DNA of 12,197 bases from Dechloromonas sp. (lineage in GTDB: Bacteria; Pseudomonadota; Gammaproteobacteria; Burkholderiales; Rhodocyclaceae), in the NCBI GenBank assembly GCA_017302355.1, contig JAFLDQ010000099.1, positions 1 to 12,197 of the forward strand, read 5' to 3'. Positions 6,142 to 12,197 of this stretch are shown here, in pieces (the first letter of the stretch is position 1; each line of letters starts with the position of its first letter). The notes beneath the pieces are model-generated. The model ran no database searches, had not been told where the DNA came from, and was given only the letters and a program-made list of their open reading frames with translations. Position numbers and translations under genes: made by a program.

Positions 6142-6168
6142 AAGGGGTTCCACGGGAGCCCCTTTTTT
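6142..6168 (+). terminator. Rho-independent terminator after the Tim44-domain gene
   Basis: GGGGTTCC (6144-6151) pairs with GGAGCCCC with one G-U pair across a 3-nt loop, extended by AA/TT, and is followed by six T. It lies 17 bp after the stop codon. Confidence 0.85.
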
Positions 6169-6291
6169 GTCCACCGCGCGTGCTTTCCGACGCCGGGGAG
6201 TGTGGGTCGTTGATTGACGGAGCGCAGGCGTCGTCGAACAATGCACACTCGCAGAACCGCTTTCGCCATCCCTGCAGGGTTCGGGTGTTCC

Positions 6292-8001
6292 ATGTCCGTC
6301 TCCACCAAACTGATTCCCGGCTGGCTCGCGGGCTATTCCAGGGGAAAACTCGGGGCGGATGTGGCGGCCGGCCTGATCGTCACCGTCCTCGTGATCCCGC
6401 AGAGTCTTGCCTACGCCTTGCTGGCGGGCCTGCCGCCGCAGACGGGGCTCTACGTCAGCATCTTTCCCGTCATCGCCTATGCCCTGCTCGGCAGCAGCAT
6501 GGTACAGGCGGTCGGGCCGGTGGCGATCACGGCGATCATGACCTACTCGGTGCTGACCCCGCTCGCGGCGCCTGGATCGCCTCAATACGTCGCGTTTGCC
6601 GCGACGCTGTCGCTGATCTCCGGCGTGATGGTGCTGGCCTGCGGTTTCATGCGCCTCGGCTTCCTGTCACAGTTGCTGAGCCGGCCGGTGATCAGCGGCT
6701 TCATCTCCGGTTCGGCAATCCTGATCGTCATCAGTCAGATGAAGTATCTGCTGGGCGTCACATCCGACGGGGGCAATGGCTGGGAGCTGGCGCTCGATCT
6801 GCTGACCAAGACTCCGCAAGTTCACGGCCCGACGGCCGCCATCGGCCTGACAGCGCTGGCGGCGCTCATTTTCGTCAAGGCGGGCCTGACCGGTCTGCTG
6901 CTGCGCGTCGGAATGGACGCCGGCAAGGCTGCCTTCGTTGGACGTCTGATGCCGCTGGCGGTCGTTCTGTTCGGCACGCTGGCGGTCGTCCATTGGGATC
7001 TCGACACCAGGTCGGGCGTCCCGGTGGTTGGCGCGATCGTCGAGGGGCTGCCGGCATTCACTTTTTTCCTGCCTGGATACGATGCGATCAGTCCCCTGAT
7101 CAAGCCCGCCTTCGTCCTGACGCTGGTCGGCATGGTACAGAACCTGTCGATGGCCCAGGCGCTGGCGATCAAGCGTCGGGAGCGGGTCGATGCCAACGCC
7201 GAGCTGGTCGGCCTGGGCGCGGCCAACGTGGTGGCCGCGTTTTATGGCGGCATGCCGGTTGGCGGGGGCGTGTCGCGCTCGGCGGTCAATGTCGCCGCCG
7301 GCGCCCGGACCCCGCTGGCCAGCATCGTTTCGGCGCTGGCGATGATCGCCGTGGTGGCGGGCGCCGCGCAGTGGTTCCAGCGCTTGCCACTGGCGGTTCT
7401 GGCTGCCAGCATCATCGTGGCCGCGTATTCGATGATCGATGTCGGCGCCTTCCGCCGGGCCTGGGCCTATGATCGCGCCGATGGTCTTGCGCTACTGGGA
7501 ACCGCCGGCGGCGTGCTGGCTTTCGGGCTGGAAGTCGGGATCGGGATGGGTGTCCTGTTGTCGACGGCGACCCTGCTCCTGCGCGCAAGCACACCGCATA
7601 TCGCGGTCGTCGGCCGGATTCCCGGCAGCGAACATTTCCGCAACGTCGCCCGTCACAGCGTCGAAACCATTCCCGGTGCCCTCTTCGTCCGTATCGACGA
7701 GAGGCTGTTCTTCGGCAATCTCGGCGCGGTCGAGTTGCGCCTGAACCAGGAGCTCGAGAAAGTCGCCGGGATCCGGGATCTGGTCCTGGTGATGAGCGCG
7801 GTCAACCTGATGGATGCCACGGCGGTCGAGGTCTTATGCGAACTGAACCGTGACCTGGCGGGGCGCCGCATCCGGCTTCACCTGGCCGAGGTCAAGGGGC
7901 CGATCCAGGATCGCTTGATGCGCACCGGGTTGTGGTCGACCCTCTCCGGAGAGGTCTTTCTCTCGGCCAACGATGCCTTCGAAAAGCTGGGCCGGATCTG
8001 A
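6292..8001 (+). CDS. SulP-family anion transporter with STAS domain
   Basis: A 569-residue inner-membrane transporter of the SulP (SLC26) family. It opens with the family start LIPGWLAGY, followed by AGLIVTVLVIPQSLAYALLAGLPPQTGLY (residues 26-54) and the signature GGMPVGGGVSRSAVNVAAGARTP (319-341), within a core of roughly 12-14 hydrophobic segments to about residue 430. A cytoplasmic STAS domain spans about 442-565. Its regulatory motif reads NLMDATAVEVL (505-515), with Ala-Thr where a phosphorylatable Ser is often found. Substrates in the family include sulfate, bicarbonate and dicarboxylates; the sequence alone does not decide. The ATG at 6292 gives the usual N-terminus. An ATG at 6241 and a TTG at 6214 are in frame but add an Arg-rich stretch not typical of the family. 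None of the three has a strong ribosome binding site. Confidence 0.92.
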   Translation: MSVSTKLIPGWLAGYSRGKLGADVAAGLIVTVLVIPQSLAYALLAGLPPQTGLYVSIFPVIAYALLGSSMVQAVGPVAITAIMTYSVLTPLAAPGSPQYVAFAATLSLISGVMVLACGFMRLGFLSQLLSRPVISGFISGSAILIVISQMKYLLGVTSDGGNGWELALDLLTKTPQVHGPTAAIGLTALAALIFVKAGLTGLLLRVGMDAGKAAFVGRLMPLAVVLFGTLAVVHWDLDTRSGVPVVGAIVEGLPAFTFFLPGYDAISPLIKPAFVLTLVGMVQNLSMAQALAIKRRERVDANAELVGLGAANVVAAFYGGMPVGGGVSRSAVNVAAGARTPLASIVSALAMIAVVAGAAQWFQRLPLAVLAASIIVAAYSMIDVGAFRRAWAYDRADGLALLGTAGGVLAFGLEVGIGMGVLLSTATLLLRASTPHIAVVGRIPGSEHFRNVARHSVETIPGALFVRIDERLFFGNLGAVELRLNQELEKVAGIRDLVLVMSAVNLMDATAVEVLCELNRDLAGRRIRLHLAEVKGPIQDRLMRTGLWSTLSGEVFLSANDAFEKLGRI

Positions 8002-8006
8002 AGGGC

Positions 8007-8033
8007 AAAAAAACCCCGCCACGCGGGCGGGGT
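8007..8033 (-). terminator. Terminator of the small-ORF transcript
   Basis: On the minus strand an ACCCCGCC/GGCGGGGT hairpin is followed by seven T. The T-run is on the minus strand only, so it mainly ends the transcript of the two small ORFs. It may also slow the convergent SulP transcript. Its core CCCGCCACGCGGGCGGG recurs exactly in the terminator at 11472. Confidence 0.85.
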
Positions 8034-8044
8034 AACAGGGAGGT

Positions 8045-8065
8045 CTCGAAACGAGGGATTTCGAG
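8045..8065. repeat. Short inverted repeat in the 3' region of the small-ORF transcript
   Basis: CTCGAAA (8045-8051) and TTTCGAG (8059-8065) form a 7-bp stem with a 7-nt loop, just after the stop of the second small ORF and before the terminator. It could protect the transcript end. Confidence 0.45.
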
Positions 8066-8079
8066 GGAGGGTAAAAGGT

Positions 8080-8259
8080 TCAGTCCTTGCGCCGCCTCTT
8101 GAGCAGATGGCGGCCAATCGCGATGGCGGCGCCGACGGCAACCGCGGCAAGGAGAGCGTTGACCGGTTCGGCGCGGCCATCGGCCAGCCAGTCAAGGCCG
8201 GCAACGCCGACAAAGACGCCGAGGCTTTCGTTGATCGGGAGATTGTCGGCAAAGGCCAT
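8080..8259 (-). CDS. Small putative membrane protein, 59 residues
   Basis: Not a family I recognise. The N-terminal part (MAFADNLPINESLGVFVGVA) and DWLADGRAEP precede a hydrophobic helix VNALLAAVAVGAAIAIG (residues 33-49) and a basic tail HLLKRRRKD, the pattern of a C-terminally anchored inner-membrane protein with its tail in the cytoplasm. A second weakly hydrophobic stretch (about 13-25) may make it a hairpin. Its start overlaps the stop of the 36-codon ORF as TGATG, with AGGTGA 6 nt before the ATG. Codon use is GC-rich in third positions like its neighbours. The coding gene, coupled translation and dedicated terminator make it credible despite its size. The possible link to the RstA/RstB-like system is inferred from position. 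Confidence 0.65.
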   Translation of the reverse strand: MAFADNLPINESLGVFVGVAGLDWLADGRAEPVNALLAAVAVGAAIAIGRHLLKRRRKD

Positions 8260-8369
8260 CAGTTCACCTGATGAACTGGCTCGGAAACGGGAGCGACCTC
8301 GACCGTGACCTGATCCAGCAGATGCTGGCGTGCCGTTTCCAGGAACCGGTCGATATTCACTGCGCTCAT
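8259..8369 (-). CDS. Small ORF, 36 residues, upstream partner of the membrane protein
   Basis: A 36-residue peptide starting MSAVNIDRFLETARQHLLDQ, predicted to be one amphipathic helix, and ending in a Val/Pro-rich tail. AGAGGA lies upstream of the ATG at a usable distance. It ends in TGATG, sharing one base with the start of the 59-residue protein. No family is recognised. It may be a functional peptide or a translated leader that couples expression of the second ORF. The 138-bp spacer to the kinase gene holds the RstA-like box. Confidence 0.55.
   Translation of the reverse strand: MSAVNIDRFLETARQHLLDQVTVEVAPVSEPVHQVN
8260..8278 (-). promoter_or_regulatory. Hairpin over the start of the second small ORF
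   Basis: In the minus-strand transcript CAGTTCA (8278-8272) pairs with TGAACTG (8266-8260) across the loop TCAGG. The stem ends exactly one base before the ATG at 8259, and the Shine-Dalgarno AGG lies in the loop and stem edge. Ribosomes finishing the first ORF would open it, the usual arrangement for translational coupling. Confidence 0.55.
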
Positions 8370-8483
8370 GTTCTTGTTTTCCTCTCTGGAAGCTCTTGCT
8401 GATGATTCATGGCGCCGATTCTACGGGCGCGCAAGTGCCGCGTCTGTAGCATGCGCGTTGCCCCGGCGTAACGGTCGATGATG

Positions 8484-8503
8484 TTCTGTGACGTTATGTG
8501 ACG
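8484..8503 (-). promoter_or_regulatory. RstA-box-like tandem repeat
   Basis: On the plus strand TTCTGTGACG and TTATGTGACG follow each other without a gap: a 10-bp direct repeat with one mismatch, the layout bound by OmpR/PhoB-class regulators. TGTGACGTTATGTG (8487-8500) matches the reverse complement of the E. coli RstA box (TACATNTNGTTACA) at 9 of 12 fixed positions. A related half-site (CGTTAC on the minus strand, 8473-8468) lies two helical turns further along. It stands between the kinase stop and the first small ORF. Confidence 0.5.
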
Positions 8504-8507
8504 GGAG

Positions 8508-9932
8508 CTACTGCGCCAACGGCCAGGTGAGGGTGAAGCGGGCGCCGCCGAGGGGGGCGGTGTCGGCGGTGGCGGTTCCGCCGTGCAGTTCAAGGACGCG
8601 CCGGGTGATGGCCAACCCGAGCCCGTAGCCCCCGGTTGCACGATCACGTGAGCGGTCCAGCCGCGTGAATGCGGAAAAGACGCTCTCGCGGTCTTCGGGC
8701 GGGATGCCGATGCCGTCGTCGTCGACATGGACGACGATGCTTCGCTCGCGGAGTTCGGCGCTGACGGCGATCTGCCCGCTCGCGTACTTGAAGGCGTTGC
8801 GCAGCAGATTGCGCAGGGCATAGGGCATCGCCTTGCGATCGACATCGACCGCCAGGTTTTCGGGCAGTTTCGCGGTGTCGACCGTGATCTTCAGGTCGCG
8901 TCCGAGCAGGCGAACGGCATCGACCTCGTCGCTCAGCCAGTCGGCGAAGCGCACGCTGGAGAAATGCGGCTCGGGTGCCTCGCGCTCGAATCGGGCGTAG
9001 GTCAGGCTGGTGTCGATCAGGTGATCGAGTTCGTCGAGGTCGGCTTCCATCATCGCCCACAGCCGCTCGCGCTCGGCGCGATCATCGGTTCCGGAGAGCA
9101 TTTCCAGCGCGAAGCGCATGCGGGCGATCGGCGTCCGCAGCTCGTGGGAAATCGCCGAGGAGAGTTCGCGGTGAGTGGCGAGCAGTTGCTGCACGCGCTC
9201 GGCCATGCTGTTCATGGTGTCGGAAAGCGCCGCGAAAAGCTTGCTGCGGGCCGGCGGCGAGCGCGCCTCGAAATCACCGTCGCCGAGGTCGCGAGCGGTC
9301 TGGCGCAGGGTTTCCAGATCACGCCAGACCGGGTGCACCCAGAACCACAGGGCAATCCCGAAAATGACGCCGATCAGGCTCCAGGTCAGCAGGCGCAGGC
9401 GCAGGTCGAACGGGAGACGCTCCGTCAGTTCGGGATTGCGGTTGGCGGCCAGCGGGCCGACGACCAGCACCTTGCTGCTGGTGCCGAGCCGGCGATACAT
9501 GATCTGACCGTCATGGTCGATGGCGATGTCGCCTGCGTCCAGCTTGCTGACCTGGTCCGGCGTCAGGGTCCGGTCGAGGCTGATGCGTTCGACGATGTCG
9601 AGGCGGTAGGAAAACTTGTCGTCGAGTTGTTCGATCTTGCGCTGCCAGTCGCGGCGGGGGGTCCGGTACAGCTCGTCCTCGATCAGCGTGATGGTGCCGC
9701 GCATGAAGCGGCGGGCGTAGTCGTCGGTGATGCCGCGCTGGGCGGCGGAGATGACGAAGTCGGCGGTGTAGGCGATGGCGACGAAAGAACCCATCGCCAG
9801 CAGGTAGAAGTTGAAGAACAGCTTGGACAGGCTGTAGCGCCCGCCGCGCCAGCCTGGCGGCGCGGCGCGGAAGAGCGAGCGGGCGAGGCCCTGGCTGTGT
9901 TCCCGGCCGTTGCCGGGCTCAGTTCCAGTCAT
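8508..9932 (-). CDS. rstB: RstB-like sensor histidine kinase
   Basis: A 474-residue membrane kinase. Transmembrane segments are at about 36-62 and 178-200. Between them is a roughly 115-residue periplasmic sensor resembling RstB (ITLIEDELYRTPRRDWQ; then KVLVVGPLA). A HAMP region runs to about 250. The dimerisation helix carries the phosphorylated H263 (SHELRTP), followed by the N box (NLLRNAFKYA, 375-384), G1 (DDDGIGI, 404-410) and G2 (GGYGLGLA, 434-441). The ending GGARFTLTWPL matches RstB. The start at 9932 overlaps the regulator gene by 14 bp; a longer open frame to 10103 only reads the regulator in another frame. Its signal is unknown here. In enteric bacteria RstB is linked to Mg and acid responses, which may not apply. 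Confidence 0.9.
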   Translation of the reverse strand: MTGTEPGNGREHSQGLARSLFRAAPPGWRGGRYSLSKLFFNFYLLAMGSFVAIAYTADFVISAAQRGITDDYARRFMRGTITLIEDELYRTPRRDWQRKIEQLDDKFSYRLDIVERISLDRTLTPDQVSKLDAGDIAIDHDGQIMYRRLGTSSKVLVVGPLAANRNPELTERLPFDLRLRLLTWSLIGVIFGIALWFWVHPVWRDLETLRQTARDLGDGDFEARSPPARSKLFAALSDTMNSMAERVQQLLATHRELSSAISHELRTPIARMRFALEMLSGTDDRAERERLWAMMEADLDELDHLIDTSLTYARFEREAPEPHFSSVRFADWLSDEVDAVRLLGRDLKITVDTAKLPENLAVDVDRKAMPYALRNLLRNAFKYASGQIAVSAELRERSIVVHVDDDGIGIPPEDRESVFSAFTRLDRSRDRATGGYGLGLAITRRVLELHGGTATADTAPLGGARFTLTWPLAQ

Positions 9933-10623
9933 GCTTGCTGAACAGGTAGCCTTTGCCGCGAACGGTCTTGATGCGTGTCGGGTTCTCAGGGTCGTCGTTG
10001 AGTTTCTTGCGCAGGCGCGAGATGCGGGCATCGATCGAACGGTCGAGGCCGTCGAAGCCGATGCCGCGCAGTTCCTGCAGCAGGTCGTCGCGTGACAGGA
10101 CATTGCCCGCGTGCGAGGCGAGCAGCCAGAGGAGGTCGAACTCGGCGGTGGTGAGATCGATCGTTTCGCCGCCCAGCGATGCCGTGCGCGTCGCCTGGCT
10201 GATCCGGAACTGGCCGAAGACCATGGCCTCGGATTCGCCGGCCGCGCCTTCGCCGCCGGCCGGAAGGCGGCGCAGCAGAGCCTTGATGCGCGCGAGCAGC
10301 ACGCGCGGCTGGACCGGCTTGGCGATATAGTCGTCGGCGCCCATCTCGAGGCCGAGAATCTGGTCGAAGTCCTCGTCGCGGGCCGTCAGCATCAGGATCA
10401 CCCCGCGATACTGCCGGCGCACGGCGCGGCAGACTTCGAAACCATCCTTGCCCGGGAGCATGACATCGAGGATGACCAGATCCGGCTGCTCGGCCAGGAT
10501 ACGGGCCTCGGCCCTGTCGCCGCGCGGCTCGATGCCGACCTGCAGGTCGTTCTTGGCGAGGTATTCCGCCGTCAGATCGGCGAGGCGTTCATCGTCTTCG
10601 ACCAGGAGTATGCGTGTGCTCAT
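9919..10623 (-). CDS. rstA: RstA-like response regulator (OmpR family)
   Basis: A 234-residue regulator. The receiver domain (1-118) has the acidic pocket E9/D10/D11, phospho-acceptor D53 (LVILDVMLPGKDG), T80 and K102. A linker is followed by a winged-helix DNA-binding domain (about 135-230) with LTTAEFDLLWLLASHAG, GFDGLDRSIDARISRLRKKL and the end IKTVRGKGYLFSKHDW, all close to E. coli RstA as I recall it. EYLAKNDLQVGIEPRGD in the receiver is also RstA-like. It is the first gene of the operon with the kinase. Its own ribosome binding site is weak (GGAAG directly before the ATG). A candidate target site lies at 8484-8503. Confidence 0.92.
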   Translation of the reverse strand: MSTRILLVEDDERLADLTAEYLAKNDLQVGIEPRGDRAEARILAEQPDLVILDVMLPGKDGFEVCRAVRRQYRGVILMLTARDEDFDQILGLEMGADDYIAKPVQPRVLLARIKALLRRLPAGGEGAAGESEAMVFGQFRISQATRTASLGGETIDLTTAEFDLLWLLASHAGNVLSRDDLLQELRGIGFDGLDRSIDARISRLRKKLNDDPENPTRIKTVRGKGYLFSKHDWN

Positions 10624-10715
10624 CTTCCAATCTTAACGGCGGCCGGCGCCGCGGTCCACCCTCCCTGTCGCGGTCGACGCTTCCCGGAGAGCCTTTTTCG
10701 CAGGTCTACCGATTC

Positions 10716-10744
10716 TTCCGATGACTGCCTGGATGCCGTAAAAT
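10716..10744 (+). promoter_or_regulatory. Possible promoter upstream of dsbB
   Basis: TTCCGA (10716-10721), 17-bp spacer, TAAAAT (10739-10744). The -10 is good, the -35 poor. It would give a leader of about 175 nt. The 302-bp spacer 10624-10925 between the divergent rstA and dsbB genes shows no other convincing site. Open frames in it lack ribosome binding sites and recognisable content. Confidence 0.35.
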
Positions 10745-10925
10745 GACCGTCTCCACACAATTTCGCGGGACTGCATGTTATCGGGTGTCTTGGACCTGCC
10801 TTGGCGGGGTTGCCTACGCTACGTCAAGAAAGCGCGCGGTTCGCCAGCCTTGCGCTGCCGTTGGCAGAATGCCGCCACCTCCCGCATCGGCGGGTTGCCC
10901 GGCGGGTCTGTCCGGAGGCGCCGCC

Positions 10926-11417
10926 ATGCCCTGGCGTGAGGTGCCCGTCCGGGCATGGTTTGCCGCGCTGGCGCTCGGCGCCTTCGGCGCCGTCGCGGGG
11001 GGCATGGAACTGCAGAACCTGGTGCGGCTGGCACCCTGTCCGCTATGCATATTCCAGCGCCTGGTCTACATGGTCATCGGGCTGGTCGCGCTGCTCGGGG
11101 CGATCGCGCCTGCCGGGCGGCTGCTCTGGTCGGCGCTGATCGCCGGGCTGGCAGCCGGCGGCATGGCGGTGGCCGGTTACCAGAGCTGGATGCAGGCCTT
11201 TCCGCATCTGGCGACCGAGTGCAGCTACAGCGACCCCAACGCCATCGAGCGTCTGGTCGACTGGCTGGGCATGGCATGGCCGTCGCTGTTCCTCGCCACC
11301 GGCTTCTGCACCGGTCGCGACTGGGAATTCCTCGGGCTGTCGCTGGCCAACTGGTCGCTGCTGATCTCCGCCGGCATCGCCGGCTATGCCGCGCTGCTCT
11401 TCGTGCGCAGGGGTTGA
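10926..11417 (+). CDS. dsbB: Disulfide bond formation protein B
   Basis: A 163-residue inner-membrane protein that reoxidises DsbA and passes electrons to quinone. Four membrane segments lie at about 9-27, 44-60, 67-86 and 142-160. The first periplasmic loop has the redox pair C38-P-L-C41, followed by conserved R45 (CIFQR), which contacts quinone in the family. The second loop has C99 and C128. The length matches DsbB proteins. The ATG at 10926 has GGAGG upstream and gives the usual N-terminus. The frame is open back to 10743, but that extension is Pro/Arg-rich and unlike the family. It converges with rpmG across a shared terminator. Confidence 0.95.
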   Translation: MPWREVPVRAWFAALALGAFGAVAGGMELQNLVRLAPCPLCIFQRLVYMVIGLVALLGAIAPAGRLLWSALIAGLAAGGMAVAGYQSWMQAFPHLATECSYSDPNAIERLVDWLGMAWPSLFLATGFCTGRDWEFLGLSLANWSLLISAGIAGYAALLFVRRG

Positions 11418-11471
11418 CCGGGCGCCGGCCGATTCCTCAAGCGCTGTCCGCGTCGGCGGGGCCGCGCACAC

Positions 11472-11498
11472 AAAAAAACCCGCCACGCGGGCGGGTTT
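11472..11498. terminator. Bidirectional terminator between dsbB and rpmG
   Basis: AAACCCGCC (11476-11484) pairs with GGCGGGTTT (11490-11498). On the minus strand the stem is followed by seven T (ending rpmB-rpmG). On the plus strand only TTT follows, so it is weaker for dsbB. The core is identical to the terminator at 8007. Confidence 0.85.
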
Positions 11499-11521
11499 GC
11501 CGGATGCCGGAACTGCCCCGG

Positions 11522-11698
11522 TTATCTCAGCTTGATTTCCTTGTATGCGACATGCTTGCGGACCACCGGGTCGTACTTCATGAACTCCAGCTTTTCCGGC
11601 GTCGTGCGCTTGTTCTTGGAAGTGGTATAGAAATGCCCGGTGCCGGCTGTGGATTCCAGCTTGATCTTGTCCCGACCGCCTTTGCTCTTGCTAGCCAT
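11522..11698 (-). CDS. rpmG: Large ribosomal subunit protein bL33
   Basis: A 58-residue L33 reading [20 protein letters not shown], then [16 protein letters not shown] and ending [10 protein letters not shown]. It lacks the two CxxC pairs of zinc-binding forms, so it is the zinc-independent version. Highly basic, as expected. AAGGA lies 9 nt before the ATG. It follows rpmB by 26 bp, the conserved rpmB-rpmG operon, and ends before the terminator at 11472. Confidence 0.97.
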   Translation of the reverse strand: MASKSKGGRDKIKLESTAGTGHFYTTSKNKRTTPEKLEFMKYDPVVRKHVAYKEIKLR

Positions 11699-11724
11699 CT
11701 TTCTTGTCCTTCCTCAATCAGCAA

Positions 11725-11958
11725 TCAGAGTTCACCGCGGGCACGCAGGTCGACCAGGACGGTATCGATGCCGTCCTTGTCGATCATGCGCAACCCGGCG
11801 TTGGAAACGCGCAGGCGGACGAAGCGGTTCTCGCTTTCGACCCAGAAGCGGCGATACTGCAGATTCGGCAGGAAGCGGCGCTTCGTTCTATTGTTGGCGT
11901 GGGAAACCTTGTTCCCAACCATCGGGGCTTTCCCCGTCACTTGACAGACTCGCGCCAT
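11725..11958 (-). CDS. rpmB: Large ribosomal subunit protein bL28
   Basis: A 77-residue L28 with the family start [20 protein letters not shown], then [20 protein letters not shown] and the end [10 protein letters not shown]. It is full length. GGAG is 9 nt upstream of the ATG. First gene of the rpmB-rpmG operon. Confidence 0.97.
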   Translation of the reverse strand: MARVCQVTGKAPMVGNKVSHANNRTKRRFLPNLQYRRFWVESENRFVRLRVSNAGLRMIDKDGIDTVLVDLRARGEL

Positions 11959-11995
11959 GATTGGTGCTCCAGAATTCGCTAGAAGAAAGCCGGTG

Positions 11996-12025
11996 AGTAT
12001 AGCGAAGAATCACTGGCAACTTCAA
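11996..12025 (-). promoter_or_regulatory. Promoter of the rpmB-rpmG operon
   Basis: Minus strand: TTGAAG (12025-12020), 18-bp spacer, TATACT (12001-11996), about 37 bp before the rpmB start. The remaining sequence to 12197 shows no gene I can support. Confidence 0.65.
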
Positions 12026-12197
12026 GTTCTTTTTGTCTCCCAAATTCCGCGATTGGAATTTGACGCCCTACGGTGGCGGTTGAATTTGCTGGATTTGCGA
12101 TGGTTTGGCGGGCTGGAGAGGGCCGATCTGCGGATTGTGTAGTGCTGGCGCGATCGACTTGATGCGACATGGATCAATGCGCGAATTTTGTGCGCAC

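Noticed and set aside
6214..6291. Longer SulP start sites (TTG 6214, ATG 6241)
   Set aside because: They add an Arg-rich stretch not usual for the family; the ATG at 6292 gives the normal N-terminus.
9933..10103. N-terminal extension of the sensor kinase
   Set aside because: It is the regulator gene read in another frame, Cys/Ser-rich and without a ribosome binding site.
10743..10925. 61-codon N-terminal extension of DsbB, or a separate leader ORF
   Set aside because: The extension is unlike DsbB, and the ATG at 10926 has a GGAGG site and gives the normal length. Other ORFs here lack support.
11979..12170. 63-codon minus-strand ORF upstream of rpmB
   Set aside because: It covers the rpmB promoter, has no ribosome binding site and no recognisable content.
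12159..12177. TTGAT...ATCAA as an FNR-type site
   Set aside because: The half-sites are 9 bp apart instead of the 4 bp needed for FNR.

Overview
The window looks like a high-GC betaproteobacterial chromosome with one end of an integrated mobile element. Supporting signs are the RstA/RstB-type two-component pair, DsbB, a cysteine-free ribosomal protein L33 next to L28, and a Tim44-domain protein. Rhodocyclales is my best guess from the gene set and codon style, but it is an inference. The organism cannot be fixed from the sequence alone.

Positions 1 to about 4907 are the mobile element, with every gene on the minus strand. Reading inward from the chromosome junction come a tyrosine recombinase of the DUF4102/P4-like type (4678-3299), a HigB/HigA-like toxin-antitoxin pair (3241-2614), and a large protein I do not recognise (2447-876). 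A 150-bp repeat-rich spacer follows. It holds a 12-bp inverted repeat and three tandem 12-bp iterons. Next are a small helix-turn-helix protein (725-507) and a stand-alone CHC2 zinc-finger primase-type protein (510-121), and possibly the first codon of another gene at the left edge. The junction is the 3' part of a tRNA gene, apparently tRNA-Thr(TGT), at 4860-4907, followed by the host tRNA terminator. The 5' part of that tRNA is not here, so the intact copy should lie at the other end of the element, left of the window. Three copies of CCATGTAGCC sit between the int promoter and its start codon.

From 4908 on the sequence is host chromosome. A probable gene remnant lies at about 4975-5115. 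It is followed by a secreted or membrane-anchored Tim44-domain protein (5195-6124, with terminator) and a SulP/STAS anion transporter (6292-8001).

On the minus strand, 10623-8508 encodes an RstA/RstB-like response regulator and sensor kinase overlapping by 14 bp. Downstream of them, 8369-8080, are two short overlapping ORFs of 36 and 59 codons. They are joined by a TGATG stop/start and a hairpin that places the second gene's ribosome binding site in its loop. A tandem 10-bp repeat resembling an RstA box lies just upstream of the pair, so they may be an output of the neighbouring two-component system. I consider this the most interesting part of the window.

The right end carries dsbB (plus strand, 10926-11417), then rpmB-rpmG on the minus strand (11958-11522) with a recognisable promoter and a terminator shared between the converging dsbB and rpmG transcripts.
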